From the NCBI GenBank assembly GCA_037039685.1, contig JAWNGF010000015.1, forward strand, positions 573,001-637,000: a stretch of DNA of 64,000 bases, written 5' to 3'. The notes under the pieces were generated by a model that worked only from the letters and a program-made list of their open reading frames with translations, was not told the origin of the DNA and did no database searches. Positions within the stretch are counted from its first letter, which is position 1. Each line of letters starts with the position of its first letter. The stretch comes from Ceratobasidium sp. AG-K. Its lineage: Eukaryota; Basidiomycota; Agaricomycetes; Cantharellales; Ceratobasidiaceae. Both the position numbers and the translations under genes were made by a program. Of this stretch, positions 30,632-43,141 are shown in pieces.

Positions 30632-31399
30632 CATTCATATCTGCAAGTTCATGCTAAGAGTGAGGTTGTAATTATTTCAAGACAGGACCAGATACTGTTC
30701 ACTCAATACACCACATATGTGGAGTGAGGAGTCCCCTAGGGACACTGTCAAGTCCAACTGCCCGGAGGAATGAGCCAGGAGTGGGAAGAAGGGGGATTCC
30801 TGAGAGCATGCTGAGAGCAGTGGGGAGAGGATAACGTAGGGGGGAACAATGAAATCCTTGAGACAGACACCTTGAGGCGCAAAGAATCCGCTGCCTGAAC
30901 AACTGTGCTTCCGGGGCCTTGACTGAAAAAACAGGCCTGGTATTCATCAGGGTTGGTCACAGTCGGGCAAAGGAATATGCTACAAACCTTCTTGGATGCA
31001 ATGGATAGACATCCGAGGGAGTGATGTTTCTGTGAGGACATAGATTCCTGCTGCACAGGTGTACTCTCCAGGGGAAGGAAGGCAAAATGGACAGGAAAGG
31101 CACAAGTAATATATGACAAACATGAGTTTGATATCAGTCCTTGACGCACAGAAGTGCTCACCTCATTTAAACTGTACCAGCCCAGCTCAAGTCCCGCTGA
31201 AATACCATCTAGCCCATGGTTCTCCATGGAAGACCCCACCCCCAGCGCAGATCAAAATGGCAGCAAACACTCGAGTTGCAAGGGGAGAGCGAGCGGCACC
31301 CCTACGGTGCAGCATATGTGGGGCCACTAGGTACAAGCTAACAGTAAACCAAAGATATGTATCAAGATACTATTGAAGGGAGGCAGGGGACGGTTTCGT
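30632..31399. other. no clear gene
   Basis: A 163-codon minus frame (30748-31239) exists but has no recognisable motif and several GT...AG pairs inside; I do not call it. Otherwise I see nothing. Confidence 0.4.
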
Positions 31400-34300
31400 G
31401 GGATGGACAGCCAGCGGCACAAGTTCAGCCACGCGATGATGGGAGGGAAGCACAGTAATAAGCTTTGTTTTGGTTAATGCAACACAGCATCGGTCAGGCA
31501 AAGAGACATTTTTTAAGTTGATTTAATGGGGCTAGAATGAAAGCCATTGACGCTCTGGTGGAAACTACACACTTACAGCCTGGGACATGAGGCGTGATTA
31601 ATTTAGCCAGAGGTAGCTCCCTCCGGGTCGGTAGACACTTTGATCCTAGGGAGCGTGTCTACTACCTAACGTAACCGTCAAGAATAGACGGAAAATATGG
31701 GACTACGCAGTGATACGTTGAAGCACTGTGGGGTCTTGGGTAATTGAATACCACCGCCAAATCTACTGGGCCGAGGGTAACCACTTTCAGCGATGGATTA
31801 CATCATTCTTCAGGTACCTCACACATGGTTTGCGGTTGGTACCATGGGCCATAGGAGGGGAATTTGAAAAGATGTTGAGCTGGTTCGCCCCCCAGTCACT
31901 CCCATCGATAAGAATTAGTGTGTGGGTCACGCAACGGGGGCACGCCGCACAGGGATCCAAGCCTATTTTTTAGTGATATGTGGCTAGGATTCATAGTTTA
32001 GCCTCCACAATAATTATGATAGATTCAGTGGGGGGCGGCACCGCCTACTCTTGTGCAAGTGGTGTGACGACGAAGAGACTATAGAAGTCTCATTGCTGGA
32101 CCATCGAAGGGACCGGCTTTCAAATTGGGAACTGGTGCGCTGTAAAAGTCGCCAAGATGATTGAGGTTGATCTCGGGCTGTCTGGTGGCTCACGTGGCCA
32201 CTTGAAAACTTTCCCTGCCCTGTTGCCACCCCGATTCATGGACTCATTCACAGCCCATCTTTTCATAGAAGTCATGGCCCGCACTTGGACCATCGCCAAG
32301 GTCAGCAGTGTTTTCCTGGTCTTTGCCCTCTGCGCCGTCGAATTTCTTCCCACCATCCAGACTAACTACAGGAATCGCCAATCGTGAGCCACCCGCTGGA
32401 GGGAAAATATCTCAACACTCAATCCCTACCTTCTAGGCGGTATGGCATGGGCTAGCCATGGCAAATGGTACGCATTGTCCTCTTCTGCATCCTGGAACTC
32501 GGCTGATGTTGGAAACACTTCGATTAGCATGCCACAGCCAACAAACCCAAGTGGCTCTTTTTGTTCACAAACAAGCCTACGAAGACCACAGTACAGCGAT
32601 GGAGCCTCGATCTATGGCAGGAAGCAAGTGCTCGACGTCAGGGTGAGTTTATTTCTGGGTTGCTGATGCCACCGAGCACTTATTGAGTTGTCAATATTAT
32701 TGCTCAATCTCACTGATAGGAATTGCCAGTGTTGCTCCGGAAGTCAGCAATCCTCCCCAGTCTCCTCGACCAATCGCTCTGGATAGGTTCTTGCCCTCCC
32801 GCCGATTGGTTCGGCGCTCCGCTCGCCTGTACTCCCCCTGTTAACCGGGGTTCCGCCGGAATTTCGAGGTCTAGCGCTCGTTCGTGTTGGCACGGAGAGT
32901 AAAAGACGGTTCATGGTACGTGCCAAGTTTCCTCCTGTATCTTCAGGCGAAGTTCAGCTGAGCCCAAACAGAGCATTCGCTCATCAACATGTCCATCATT
33001 CTTCGTTCACCCTCTGTCACTCAGCATCGACCATGCTTATGGTTAAACCAGTTGGTTGGGTCCCGGGCAACCGGACGTTCGCTTGACTCGCATATTGCAC
33101 TAGGGACGCAACGGCAGACAGCTGTCTCCCCTCGGACTAATCCCGACCACCCTTTCCCGGCCCTGGACTCTTCTATCATGTACTATTCGGAGATCGGACA
33201 GCAGCCCTCGAGACAACTCAGATTTTGGCAGAGTCAAGATTGAGGAATGCATGCTTCGCGAGTGGTTTGCACGATTTCCGCACTCCGTTATGTCCACCGC
33301 TGATGGTGAAACCGTTTTGTGTCTCCTAGAAGACCCCACATGTCACGTACTCTAGCTTCGACCTACGTCCAATGTATCAAAGTACGTAGGCAGTACCCTA
33401 CGCAACGACTCCCATCCCAGAAGGTCTGCCAAACATGCACGATAATCCTGCGATCAAGCTCGCTTTTCCGGCCCAACGGAAGTGTGCGGCGAATCAAAAC
33501 ATCATCACCACAGGAAACATCTTCCTTCGTGCATGATCCCCAGCTTTGCCTCTCGCTCCCTCGAAATGGGAAAAGACGTACCACCTTACGGTTCGATCTT
33601 GTGGGGTGATTTTTGCCTATCGAGCATTCGAAGCCGCTCATAATCATGTATCCAGCCATGAAATATAATCGTTATATTCAAAATGAACGCCTTGTAGGGT
33701 GTGGTGTGTTTGTTTTACGCTTGAACACGCTTACCCCACCCGAACCCCGCGTTGCCACGACCAACATTCATCACGTGATATTCTGTCTCCGACCTGGATA
33801 ATCATTTCAACAGTTGCACAGTACACGTGTACTTCCTTAGCGTATTACTATTTTATATATATATTCGATTATCCTCCCTGGAAGAAGTATATCTACATGA
33901 TTACATGCGTCCTTGTGGCGCGTACTTCCGCGTTTAACCGGCGCAGTGGCCATCAGCAAAAGCGACATATCTACAGCAGTCTATACTGGAGCCTCCAAAG
34001 CTATGAGTTACTACAGAGAGCTCTATAGCAACTCGTAAATTTGGAGGCTCCAGCATAGACACCTATAGCCCCCATAGACACGTATGTTACTCCTGATACA
34101 GCGCCGCTCCATCTTGACTGTGTACATGGAATTTGGCGTGAAGTCCCGGATCGAAACGGGCGCAACGATATGAGAATAAACGTTGCTATAGCAGGACCAT
34201 GGTCACCAATAAAACCCCATGTTATGCAAAAACGCGCACCTCACCTGGCGTGGCTAAAATGGTGCCGCGTGTACGCTCATCTGCTCGTAATCCTGCTCGT

Positions 34301-34865
34301 TTCCCAGGCTAATTTGAAATCAGCGATAATCAGAACTTCGCCCCATAAGCTACCAACACTCACCCGTGCGTCACCTATACTGGGATATGACTTGTACAAG
34401 CGTTCCCCTCCCCTTGGCTCAAATCCACCGACCCCTCAACTCCAACACATTCATCAGAAAGGGGCGGAAGTTTTGCCTACTTCAGGTGCCTTTCGCTTCG
34501 TACCCGGTATGGCCAGCTAGTTCGGTCATATCCGCACAGACGCACGTTTTGATGTTAAGTTGGTCATAACCTTGTCCTGGGCATATGACCTCGTGGCGGC
34601 TCAGCTGATTCCGTGGCTAAATGAGCGCGGGGTGCCACAAGTCTATTTTCTTTTTCCGTCCTGTTGGGGAACCTGACACCTTTTCAGAATGGGGCCGAGA
34701 ATCGCGGAACACACCAACACCGCTTTGGGTTACCCATTCCATTCTGGGGGAGGAGGGGGGAGGGATGCATATCTTAGGCTCGAGTATTCCATTGTTTTAG
34801 GACGAGTATTGGCTTGGTTTATTATTAGCAAAGATAGTTATAAGAATACAATCGTGGCTTAGGGC
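31400..34865 (+). repeat. repeat unit a of the segmental duplication
   Basis: Non-coding unit of about 3.4 kb. It starts near GGCACAAGTTCAGCCAC and ends near ATAAGAATACAATCGTGG. It is homologous, with strong divergence, to units b (35225), c (45605) and d (49060). It contains the 17-mer GTGGCTCACGTGGCCAC at 32185 and TCACGTGAT at 33771. No convincing protein is visible. Confidence 0.7.
33979..34060. repeat. 82-bp hairpin
   Basis: Arms of 21 nt (33979-33999 and 34040-34060: GTCTATACTGGAGCCTCC... against ...GGAGGCTCCAGCATAGAC) differ at one position. It could be a miniature foldback element or a structured RNA. Confidence 0.65.
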
Positions 34866-34899
34866 GATTATCGGGGCAATCGTCGGTGAAACCACCGAG

Positions 34900-34933
<34 letters not shown>
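34900..34933. repeat. 34-base A run
   Basis: A34 at the edge between unit a and the linker. The corresponding place in copy 2 (about 48750) has no such run. Confidence 0.9.
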
Positions 34934-34934
<1 letters not shown>

Positions 34935-35224
34935 ACAGACAATGATGCACTGGCCGAGACAGCACTGCGACTTGCGAGCTGGAAAGACTCACCGGTTGGG
35001 GCTCCAGGGGGTGAGATGTGTGACGTACGAGTAATCTGCCTCGGCATGTCTGGCTCGATGAAGGCGTCCCGCTCACTGAGCAATGTCTAAGTGGACGGAG
35101 GTAGAGCGAGCGGTCGCACTCCTGTCAAGCGCTGTTCCAAGACCACATGTGAAGTGACTAGTATGCCATCGTGGGGGAATACTGTCGCGTCGTTGGTGCA
35201 AGGGAGTGGGGAAAACCGCTTTGA
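34934..35224. other. linker between units a and b
   Basis: Homologous to 48740-49060 in copy 2 (GGCCGAGACAGCA..., GGAGGTAG.GA.C). No gene seen. Confidence 0.4.
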
Positions 35225-36224
35225 TTGGCTACGAGGCACGGATTCAGCCACACACAGACCAGAGGTGGAAGTGCTCCGATGAATATTGGGCTCGTTAGCG
35301 TAACGCAGGATTGCCAAGGGAGAGGAACATACTAAAGATTGAATCAGCAGAGGTCTCACGAGAAGGGCCGGCGCCCAGAGCGTGAGAACTGTGCGAATGC
35401 GATCAGGAATCTCGCACATGACTGGTGTGGCTATAAGGCAACCCTCTCTCCGCTGGTCACCATTTTAGCGTGGTAACCCTACTACGGTACCGAATGAAAC
35501 TGTTAGCAACACGCGAAAAAATCATATGGACGGCGGAGTGGCAGGGCAAGGGGAGGTAGCACAGCGTCACTTGCTTTTATGTGTGTCAAATACGAATCTA
35601 AACACAATCGAGGGCTCTTTTCCTATCCATTGGAAGGATTAGTTCTGGTAATAGGTAAGTTGTCGTAGTTGGGGAAGGATGAGTGAGGTTGTGCTCAGGA
35701 AACCCGGTGGCTCACGTGGCCACCCCTCTCGAGTTCGTGGCAACCCCTCTCACCCCGTCCAACCGGCGCAACAACAACTGTTAGCCATCGTATCTCTGTC
35801 GCCAAGTGGGTTGGATTACTTGGAAGCTATATGTTGACTGTCTATAGCGCCTGGAAAGTATTAGCCTGAAAACTTGTGCGTGTGGGTAATCTCCGTTCCA
35901 TGTCTCGGAGGCGATACTCATGTTGGAAACACCTGAGTTAGCGTACCGCCACCGGCTTCGGGGGGTTCAATCTGTTCACACGCGACCGTTTGCTCCTGGT
36001 ATACAACGGCCGAAAGGTACGTCCTCGCGGTCGCAATAAGTGCAGTTTGGGGGGCGATACCACCCTACTCGTCCCGTAATTCGTTCCATCATCCATGCTT
36101 GCTCATAGGCTCGGCCATTGTCACACCAGGCGCTAGCAGCTTCGTTGAGCCTCTACAATCCGTTGCTCCAGCTTGGTGCTCGCCTCCTGAGGCTACGGAT
36201 TACATAGGATTCTATGTAGAGCCC

Positions 36225-36355
<131 letters not shown>

Positions 36356-37356
36356 AGTACCTCTCGGTTGAATACTACAGGCATTGCAATCTCTAGGGCC
36401 CTCATACATAGGCAACAGCAGTACGTTCCGAATTCTCGCTTAAGTCGTTAGGGGGGGGGTCTAGCCTAGCGTGCCGCAGGCTTTGACTCCCACCTCTCAT
36501 CACCCATCATACCTTGTCCATTGCCCATCTTTCACATTTCTCCACCATCCAAATACGTCGGCTTGGTCTCATTCCAACACCACTTCACCCGCCGGGCTCG
36601 CATACCATCTAGGGTAGGCAAACATACCCCAATCGAGACATTTTTGGCTTTTCGGGTCGAGGCTTATCGTCATCCTCCACATGTTGGTTTGGCGTCCGTC
36701 TCCCCTCCTCCGCAGGCTCGGCTGCTCGCCCTTGGATGGGCCATTGATTTTGTTGCAGATGAAGATCCGGCAACACGGGCCTAGCGAGTCCCTTCTTCCG
36801 CTGGCCACAAGTAATTGTGCCGGGGCTTACCTTCCCAGGATCAAGCTCGCTTTCCGCCCCTAATACAGGCGCGCGACGCATTAATTCCTTGGTCACTACA
36901 AGGGAAATCTCCCTTCCGACCGGTATACTTGCTTTCTTTCTCGCCCTTCGAGATGGGCCAAGGGACGACACTCGGTGGCCTTATCAACGACATCAGGGAA
37001 ATTGTATTTTCCTCCTGCCTCCCAGACCCTCCAGGCTCCGTAGTTTCCGGGAGGACCCCGGATTATCGCGCCGCCAGGCCCGGGAGACTCGAAGAGGATA
37101 CATAGTCCTCCAGAGCCTGGCGCCTTGGGGGCCCTACAGAGCGTTACCGGAGAACTTCCAGTTTTGGCCAGGTAGCGTAGGTTCCGTCCACCGAGCACTC
37201 TCACAGCTCGTAGTTGTGTATATAGTGGTGAATACACTAGTGAACATACAATATTTTTACTCAGCTTGAACGCCCTGTAAAGTAAATTCCGTTGATTTTC
37301 TCGTGTGAACGACCTCGCTCAACCGGAACCCATGTCTCACAGTGACTGAACATTGG

Positions 37357-37440
37357 TCACGTGATCTCCTCTTTCTAACCCAGATCAACATCTCAACGAC
37401 TATATATGCGTGTAATTTTTGGTACAATACTATGCGATAT
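37357..37440 (+). promoter_or_regulatory. conserved E-box plus TATA-like block (unit b)
   Basis: TCACGTGAT is followed about 35 nt later by TATATATGCGTGTAATTTTT. Matching blocks lie at 47744-47825 (unit c) and 51347-51425 (unit d), with a weaker one at 33771-33868 (unit a). The block looks like a promoter with no visible protein downstream. Confidence 0.4.
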
Positions 37441-38434
37441 CAATGTATAAGATATTATATGGACCTTTGATTCTCTACATGCGCACTAGTGGCGCATGCT
37501 TCCTTCGATTGACTTTGAAGCGCCGCGTCCAACATCCGCACCAACCTCGAAAGAACGCGGAGGTTTCGCCCGGAGTTACCGAACTGAAACTGAAATTCGG
37601 GGACGGCGGCGACTATTCCATGATCCTTCACTATACCATGCCCAGTGCAAAGGCGCGCCCAAACCCAGATAGCCAAAATAGTACCAAGTGAGTATCGACC
37701 TGACCTGTAATCCAGCCGGACCCTCCAACCGGTTTTGAGCTTACGATTAGAGTTTCACTTCGCAATCTACGAGTCCTAGACCGATGTCACCTATTCGAGG
37801 AGATGCACCCTGCTCTGGCGTTTCCCTCGCGTTGGCTCTGATCTACCATTGCACATTTGAACTCCAACCCAGATATCGGCCGGAAAGGAAAAACGGAAAT
37901 TTGAACCACCTGGTCCGGGATAGGCAAGCGCGGGGTGTTCTTTTTCGCCCTCCGTGTGGCTAAATCGCGCTTTCAATCCCATCTCTCGGGCTCACGTTGG
38001 GATATTGTGCGTTGTGCCTTTCTCCTCGGCAGAGTGTTTGGTGGCAGCTCGGCTGTTAGCGTGGCTGAATGAGCACGTGGAATATGATCAACCTCCTATT
38101 TTCTTGTTTCATTACCCTTGTCGCCTTCCTGCCAGGGAAGAGTTGTAGAACTTCGAAATACGTATGGACGGCCACTCACTCGTATCTCTGTGATCTTTTT
38201 GATTGTAACGTCGTCACCGTGACCGGGCTCAAGTAAATCTCATTGTTCTAGAGTGAGCATTGATTTGATTCACTAAAAGTCAAAATAGCTAATTTATAAG
38301 AATACCACCATGGGGTTTGGCACGAGTGTGTTGTTGGATGAGGTTGTAATGAGGTGCAGTAAGGGGAGGAGAAGGAGGGGACCCAATGGAAGGGAAGAAA
38401 CAAATACACAGTGATCTACCAGTCAGGTCGGTGA

Positions 38435-39869
38435 TCACTTCTCTCCCCCTACAACATCCATGGACATTTTCTTGAAATTTTGGATAGTGGTTTCAAGAGA
38501 AGGGCCAACTGCCAGGTCGGAAACGACATGCGAACCTGGAGGACTGAATGCGGTGCGATAAGCAAACGGGCCACGACTTGCGTCGTAAAACTTACATATC
38601 CGAGTCCGGTTCGCTGAGTAGCCTTTGTCCAAGCTCTGACATTGCTCGCAATGCGTCTTCGGCTGCGATAGGAAGGTCAATTTTATTCATCTGTTCTCGA
38701 CGCAGGACCTCAGCAATACGTACGGATATAAGTTTCATTGCTATGCAAAGCGTAGAACTTGGGATCTGGGTTCAAAAGGTACTCAACGAGGGATAACCAC
38801 AGGCCACGAATAGGCTTGACATACCAATGATTTCAACCCGTTTGTCGGCATTTTCAAAAGATATCATTCGCCGGTAGATGTTGTGCCCCGTCCCAATAGT
38901 CTTATGGTGGCTATCCGTAGATTCGGACTTGGGTTTGGGGAAGTGAGTGACCGAGATAACGAACCCATGGCCTGTGGGCGGTATGTTTCATTGATTCTTG
39001 GCTAGTGAGTAGGGGCGCAGACCCACCTTCCGCCACACTCGAGGGGGACTCGGATTCGACCTTTGTGGACTCTGATTCTAATAACATTCAGTCCTATTAA
39101 AGAACTGGCGGTGGGCCAATGATATGAGAAGGGCTACCTGTTGTGGAGGCCGACTCAGAGAGGCGGGGTCTCCCGAAAGCGGAGAACCAGGACGTGAAGG
39201 ATTGATTCGACGACTATCACAAGAATGAGCGATGCATGTTGTATCACATATGTTGTGTACTCACTGTTGCGTCAGCTTGCGCAGGTTGTTGGGCCACAGC
39301 TTGTTCAGCAATTTCGTCGTCGAAAAGCATCAGGGTATCAGGTGGCTGAGCACTGCGGCTAGCGGACTGGAGATGCTGAGCATTCCAGACCGAGGAAACA
39401 GGATTTTAAGACGTACCAATACTCTCGTCTGAAAAGTTTCAACTTGATGTAGGAGGTTTCTCGCTCGCTGGACGTGTGGCTCCCTTTTGGCGTAGAGCTG
39501 CGAAAGGATACGGCTCTGCCGGATCAGCCTATCGGTGGTTGCGCGATCCTCCTGGGAGTCGTTCGTCATTTGCCAGTGATATCTTACACAGAGGGGTAGC
39601 GATATTAGCGTCTGTCGCATCGAACTGGATATGAGGTAGGTGTACCTGCAGTATGTTCGCTTCAGGTCCTGGAACTCGTTTGGGGGAATAAAGTCCTTGT
39701 GGTTCTCTAGGACGGTGTTGGCGCTCTGTAAGACCTTGTCGACTTGCTTGAGAATGTCCGCTGCGCCATCGCCGGCGTACTTTGCGTAGGGTGCGTAGCT
39801 GTACCCAACGTCCACTGCGCCGGTGAGGTTGCCGAGAACCCCACTGACGGTGACCCAGTCGGTGGGCAT
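38435..39869 (-). CDS. unrecognised multi-exon gene, copy 1
   Basis: Start ATG at 39869 (MPTDWVTVSGVLGNLTGAVD). Exon 1 39646-39869, intron 39583-39645; exon 2 39417-39582 (YHWQMTNDSQEDRATTDRLI, QSRILSQLYAKREPHVQRAR); exon 3 39265-39366 (DTLMLFDDEIAEQ); exon 4 39138-39213; exon 5 39027-39077; exon 6 38825-38971 (GHGFVISVTHFPKPKSES, IYRRMISFENADKRVEIIG). Further coding blocks follow: EYLLNPDPKFYALHSNETYI near 38720-38790, EDALRAMSELGQRLLSEPDS near 38610-38680, and the last exon (VVSDLAVGPSLETTIQNF) to a stop at 38435. The exon 6 to 7 junction is unresolved. The paralogue at 52417-53853 supports the model: intron positions and peptides agree. Helical middle, no signal peptide seen, no domain recognised. 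It is head-to-head with the kinase-like gene. Confidence 0.7.
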
Positions 39870-40533
39870 GCTTCACGAAGTAAGGGGTTGAATTTCGGTC
39901 CTATGTGACCTATGTAGATGATGAGCCGTGGCTGTATAAACGGAGGGGGAAGGGAGAGAGACTAGGGGGGTTGCCGCAGCGCGATGTCCGCAGGATTGTC
40001 TACGTTAGGTTTGTGGACAAAGTCAGCGAAAACACTTCCGGTCGTTCTGATTGTACATGGGAGTCGTCGGAGAGATTGTAGGCAGAAACAGCAGGGATAA
40101 TGTGACCTATCAATGGGGGATCGGTACGAAATGCAGCATCGGAGTTAATGGGGTGCGTTTTAGGGGGATTGCTGGGTGTTTACCGGCAAATGTGACGACA
40201 AGTCACAACATAACCACGTGCTTGCTAATTCTACGCCCGTGCCACCTCTACCTATTCCCATGGACTAGACTCCGCTACCGGAACCTCTACCAGCGACGTG
40301 AACCAGAATGAATACATTCAGCCATACTCGATCGAACAGGCTCTCCTGAGTGAGTAAGCCGAGGATTTATCTTTTACCTTGGTCCGTTTCCAGCTCATGT
40401 CCTCTCATCCCGGCGCATTCTTCCGGGTCCCTGCGGCTCCATTCGCAATTTATGCTTAGCCATTCCTGGTCGTAAATTTCCCCCTCCTTCCCGACCCGAT
40501 ACCTAGAGAACAATCGGACCCCCTCTGTTCGCA
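39870..40533. promoter_or_regulatory. shared divergent promoter region, copy 1
   Basis: A 664-bp spacer between the two start codons, matched by 53854-54456 in copy 2 (GACAAGTCACAACATA.CCACGTG block near 40198). Divergent transcription suggests shared control. A CT-rich stretch precedes the kinase ATG. Confidence 0.45.
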
Positions 40534-41881
40534 ATGGCATACACACCTACACCTCTTCGGAGTGCGGGTTCCTCATCTTTATCCCCAGAGCAACTCTCTG
40601 AGGCCGAAAAGCAATGGGTTTCGTATGAGCCTTACTTATCCACCCACGGCTATCAGCTACGTCCACGGTACCGGCCAGGCTGGGTTCCCTCTTGGATACG
40701 GACAGGACAAAATCCTTATGATTGTGAAGACGGGTTCAACTCGATGGTACGTTGATGTGATCCCTCGGTCTCGACTGCTGCTTACCCTCCCGCCCGCAGC
40801 CTATTAGAACACTCGATGCCCTCAGGCTAGGAGACAAAGCTCAAGTGGTGATTAAGATTGTTATACCATCCCAGGATGACCACGAGGGCTCCGAGGAGCT
40901 CGAGATCCTGCAAAGGCTTTCATCTGAACCATATAAATCGAATCCAGCTAACCACACTATCCAATGTCTTGACTCGTTTCCAATGCCCAACGTCAAAAAT
41001 GGGATGTTTTATGTGATGCCACTTCTCATGCGATACGACAATCCCCCATTTTATAATCTCTACGAGGTGAATGACTTTCTCGCCCAAATATTTGAGGTAC
41101 GCTGGATAGTTGTACGGCCCTCCACGATGCTTATATCCCGGACGTATTGACAGGGACTACAGTTTCTGCATGAAAACGATATCGCTCATTGGTAGTATCC
41201 TGTTGTCCTTGTGTATTTCAATTTATCTAACGACGACGATTATAGTGACATTGCTGTATCTAATATACTTATGGATGGCCGAGCGTTATACGATGAACCA
41301 TTCCATCCCTTCAATCAACACCTTACGCTTGATGGAACCCGATTGATCACTCCAAAATATACACGTTCTCAGGTTGGTCCGCGATATTATTATATAGACT
41401 TTGGGTACGCCAGATGGTTCCGTAGTCCCAATGAGCCTCGCCTTGTTACCGGATCGCGTGCTCGAGAAAGAACACCAGAGCAGCTATCCGGAGAACCCTA
41501 TGATCCCTTCAAGGTGGACATCTATCAACTAGGAGCGATCATTCGAAGGGACCTCATACCAGTGAGTTCATTTCTATGTCGGAATGTTTCAAACTCATGA
41601 TTCCGTTTCACGACGACCAGAACTACCCAAACCTTCATTTCCTTTTGCCCCTTGCTCGAGAGATGACTACCCAAGATCCTAACAAACGACCATCACTCAA
41701 TCAAGCACGACGCACAATGGAAACGCAATTTACAAGATTGTATGGATGGAGAATACGCTGGCCCATTATACCTCCCAACGCACCATTTAGGCGGCGCTTT
41801 ATCTATATTCTAGCTGGTGTAACTACGGAGTTTGTCTTATTGCTGAGGAGAATACTTCGGGCGGTCATCCTAGTGCATTAG
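40534..41881 (+). CDS. fungal kinase-like protein, copy 1
   Basis: Five exons: 40534-40746, 40800-41096, 41154-41191, 41246-41561, 41621-41881, with GT-AG introns of 53-59 bp. The product starts MAYTPTPLRSAGSSSL. Blocks: GYQLRPRYRPGWVPSW, KAQVVIKIVIPSQDD (VIK, probable ATP-binding Lys), GLQFLHENDIAHCDIAVSN across the exon 3/4 junction (HCD catalytic loop instead of HRD, with Asn), YYYIDFGYARWF (DFG) and PYDPFKVDIYQLGAII (F-helix region). The C-terminus has a hydrophobic helix (FIYILAGVTTEFVLLL), a possible membrane anchor. HCD is common in fungal-type kinase-like proteins (established knowledge); activity is not provable. Copy 2 (54457-55792) has the same exon structure. Confidence 0.82.
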
Positions 41882-42214
41882 CCAAGACAGGAATAGTCGT
41901 ATATAATGGATGTTTTGCTTTCCCGCACTCCCAAATCGCATCCAAAGGCTCGCTCGCCCCGTGTGCTTTGTATTGACATGGTACAGTTGCTCCAAATTGC
42001 GTTGCACCATCACATGACGGATTCTCCGTAATTCATTAGGCCCATCGAAGAATGCTCTTGCCTCCTAAGATTCATGATCATGGTGGCTTTGTGATTTAAG
42101 AATCATATCTAATCATATCTAGTCAACAGTGAGCAGCCGTATGTGATACACTCACGTGCGGGTGGCGTTTCTGAATACATACTCGATGAGCTACATGAAC
42201 ACGACACGTCCGTA
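41882..42214. other. no gene seen
   Basis: AT-rich 3' flank of the kinase gene up to the MITE. Copy 2 has no clear counterpart because the foldback element starts 84 bp after its stop. Confidence 0.4.
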
Positions 42215-42400
42215 CTCAGCAAAAATCTAAAAGCTGCGGAGCGCACCGTAGCTCGGTTTTGCTCGGGAGCGCTTCCTAGGCTCCTTGAGTGCTTCGAATT
42301 ACATGATCACATCGCTCCGAAGCGCTCAAGGAGCCTCCGGAGGGCTCTGGAGCAGACCTCGGCTCCGGAGTGCCCCGGAGTATTTTCAATTTTTGCTGAG
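42215..42400. mobile_element. MITE-like element, copy 2
   Basis: 186 bp with inverted ends CTCAGCAAAAAT / ATTTTTGCTGAG and TA on both sides (42213-42214, 42401-42402), as expected of a Tc1/mariner-type non-autonomous element. Shares ends and internal words with 30518-30631. Confidence 0.65.
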
Positions 42401-42526
42401 TAGGTTTTTTTCCTTTCATTTTGGATACGTCATATTGGCTATAAGAACATGAATACATGGTCTAGCTGCTAGGAGGCAAAGAGACAACTTTTGTAAAGCT
42501 ACGCAGCTCATCCGGGTGGGGAAATA

Positions 42527-42772
42527 ATGATCTGGTTCTCGAGGTGCGTTTGATTGCTGACGGCTCTAATGTTTGCTTCCAATAGACTTAGCTTGCACAC
42601 TTACATTCGAGGCAAAAAAGATGCTGCCCAATGCATTTCCCCCGATACTGGTCCATGGATTCGTGCCGGAACCATCTCCGAACGGTTGTGGAAAACTGGG
42701 GCCAGTACTTTGACTAGCACCTCGGGTGCGATCGCGTTGCACCGCTACCCTAATATTGCCTCTTCTACATAA
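42527..42772 (+). CDS. possible small spliced gene
   Basis: ATG at 42527, possible intron 42544-42585 (GTGCG...AATAG), then an open frame to TAA at 42770-42772, giving about 67 residues (LSLHTYIRGKKDAAQ, TSGAIALHRYPNIAS). No motif is known. It could be chance. Confidence 0.2.
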
Positions 42773-43141
42773 GACGGTCGCGCTTTGAGTTGGTATGTAA
42801 ATATCGTGGCTGGCGACCCCGAGCCATATATCCACGAGGTAGAAATGTGGGATATCACCTCTCGCCAAGGTCGCTCCGCTCCTCAATATTGAACCCAACA
42901 AGAAGCGAGGGTCTGAAGGGTTCCCTCACGTGAGAAGACCCTGTGTGTCTGGTGAAGAAGTCATCTATCTTATCAACCAACCTGAGCGGGCTGGAGTACA
43001 GTCGACTTCCGCTTGATGCTCGTGGACTGGCTGCCATTTCCCTAGCCACAATCCGCGGTCCCCTATGGGTTGCCTAGCGTGACCAGCATTAAGGGAACGA
43101 GCATTAAGTGGAAGTCTACTGTAATGGATAAGCCCCATAAG

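Noticed and set aside
30748..31239. 163-codon minus-strand ORF
   Set aside because: No motif. Several splice-like pairs but no consistent gene model.
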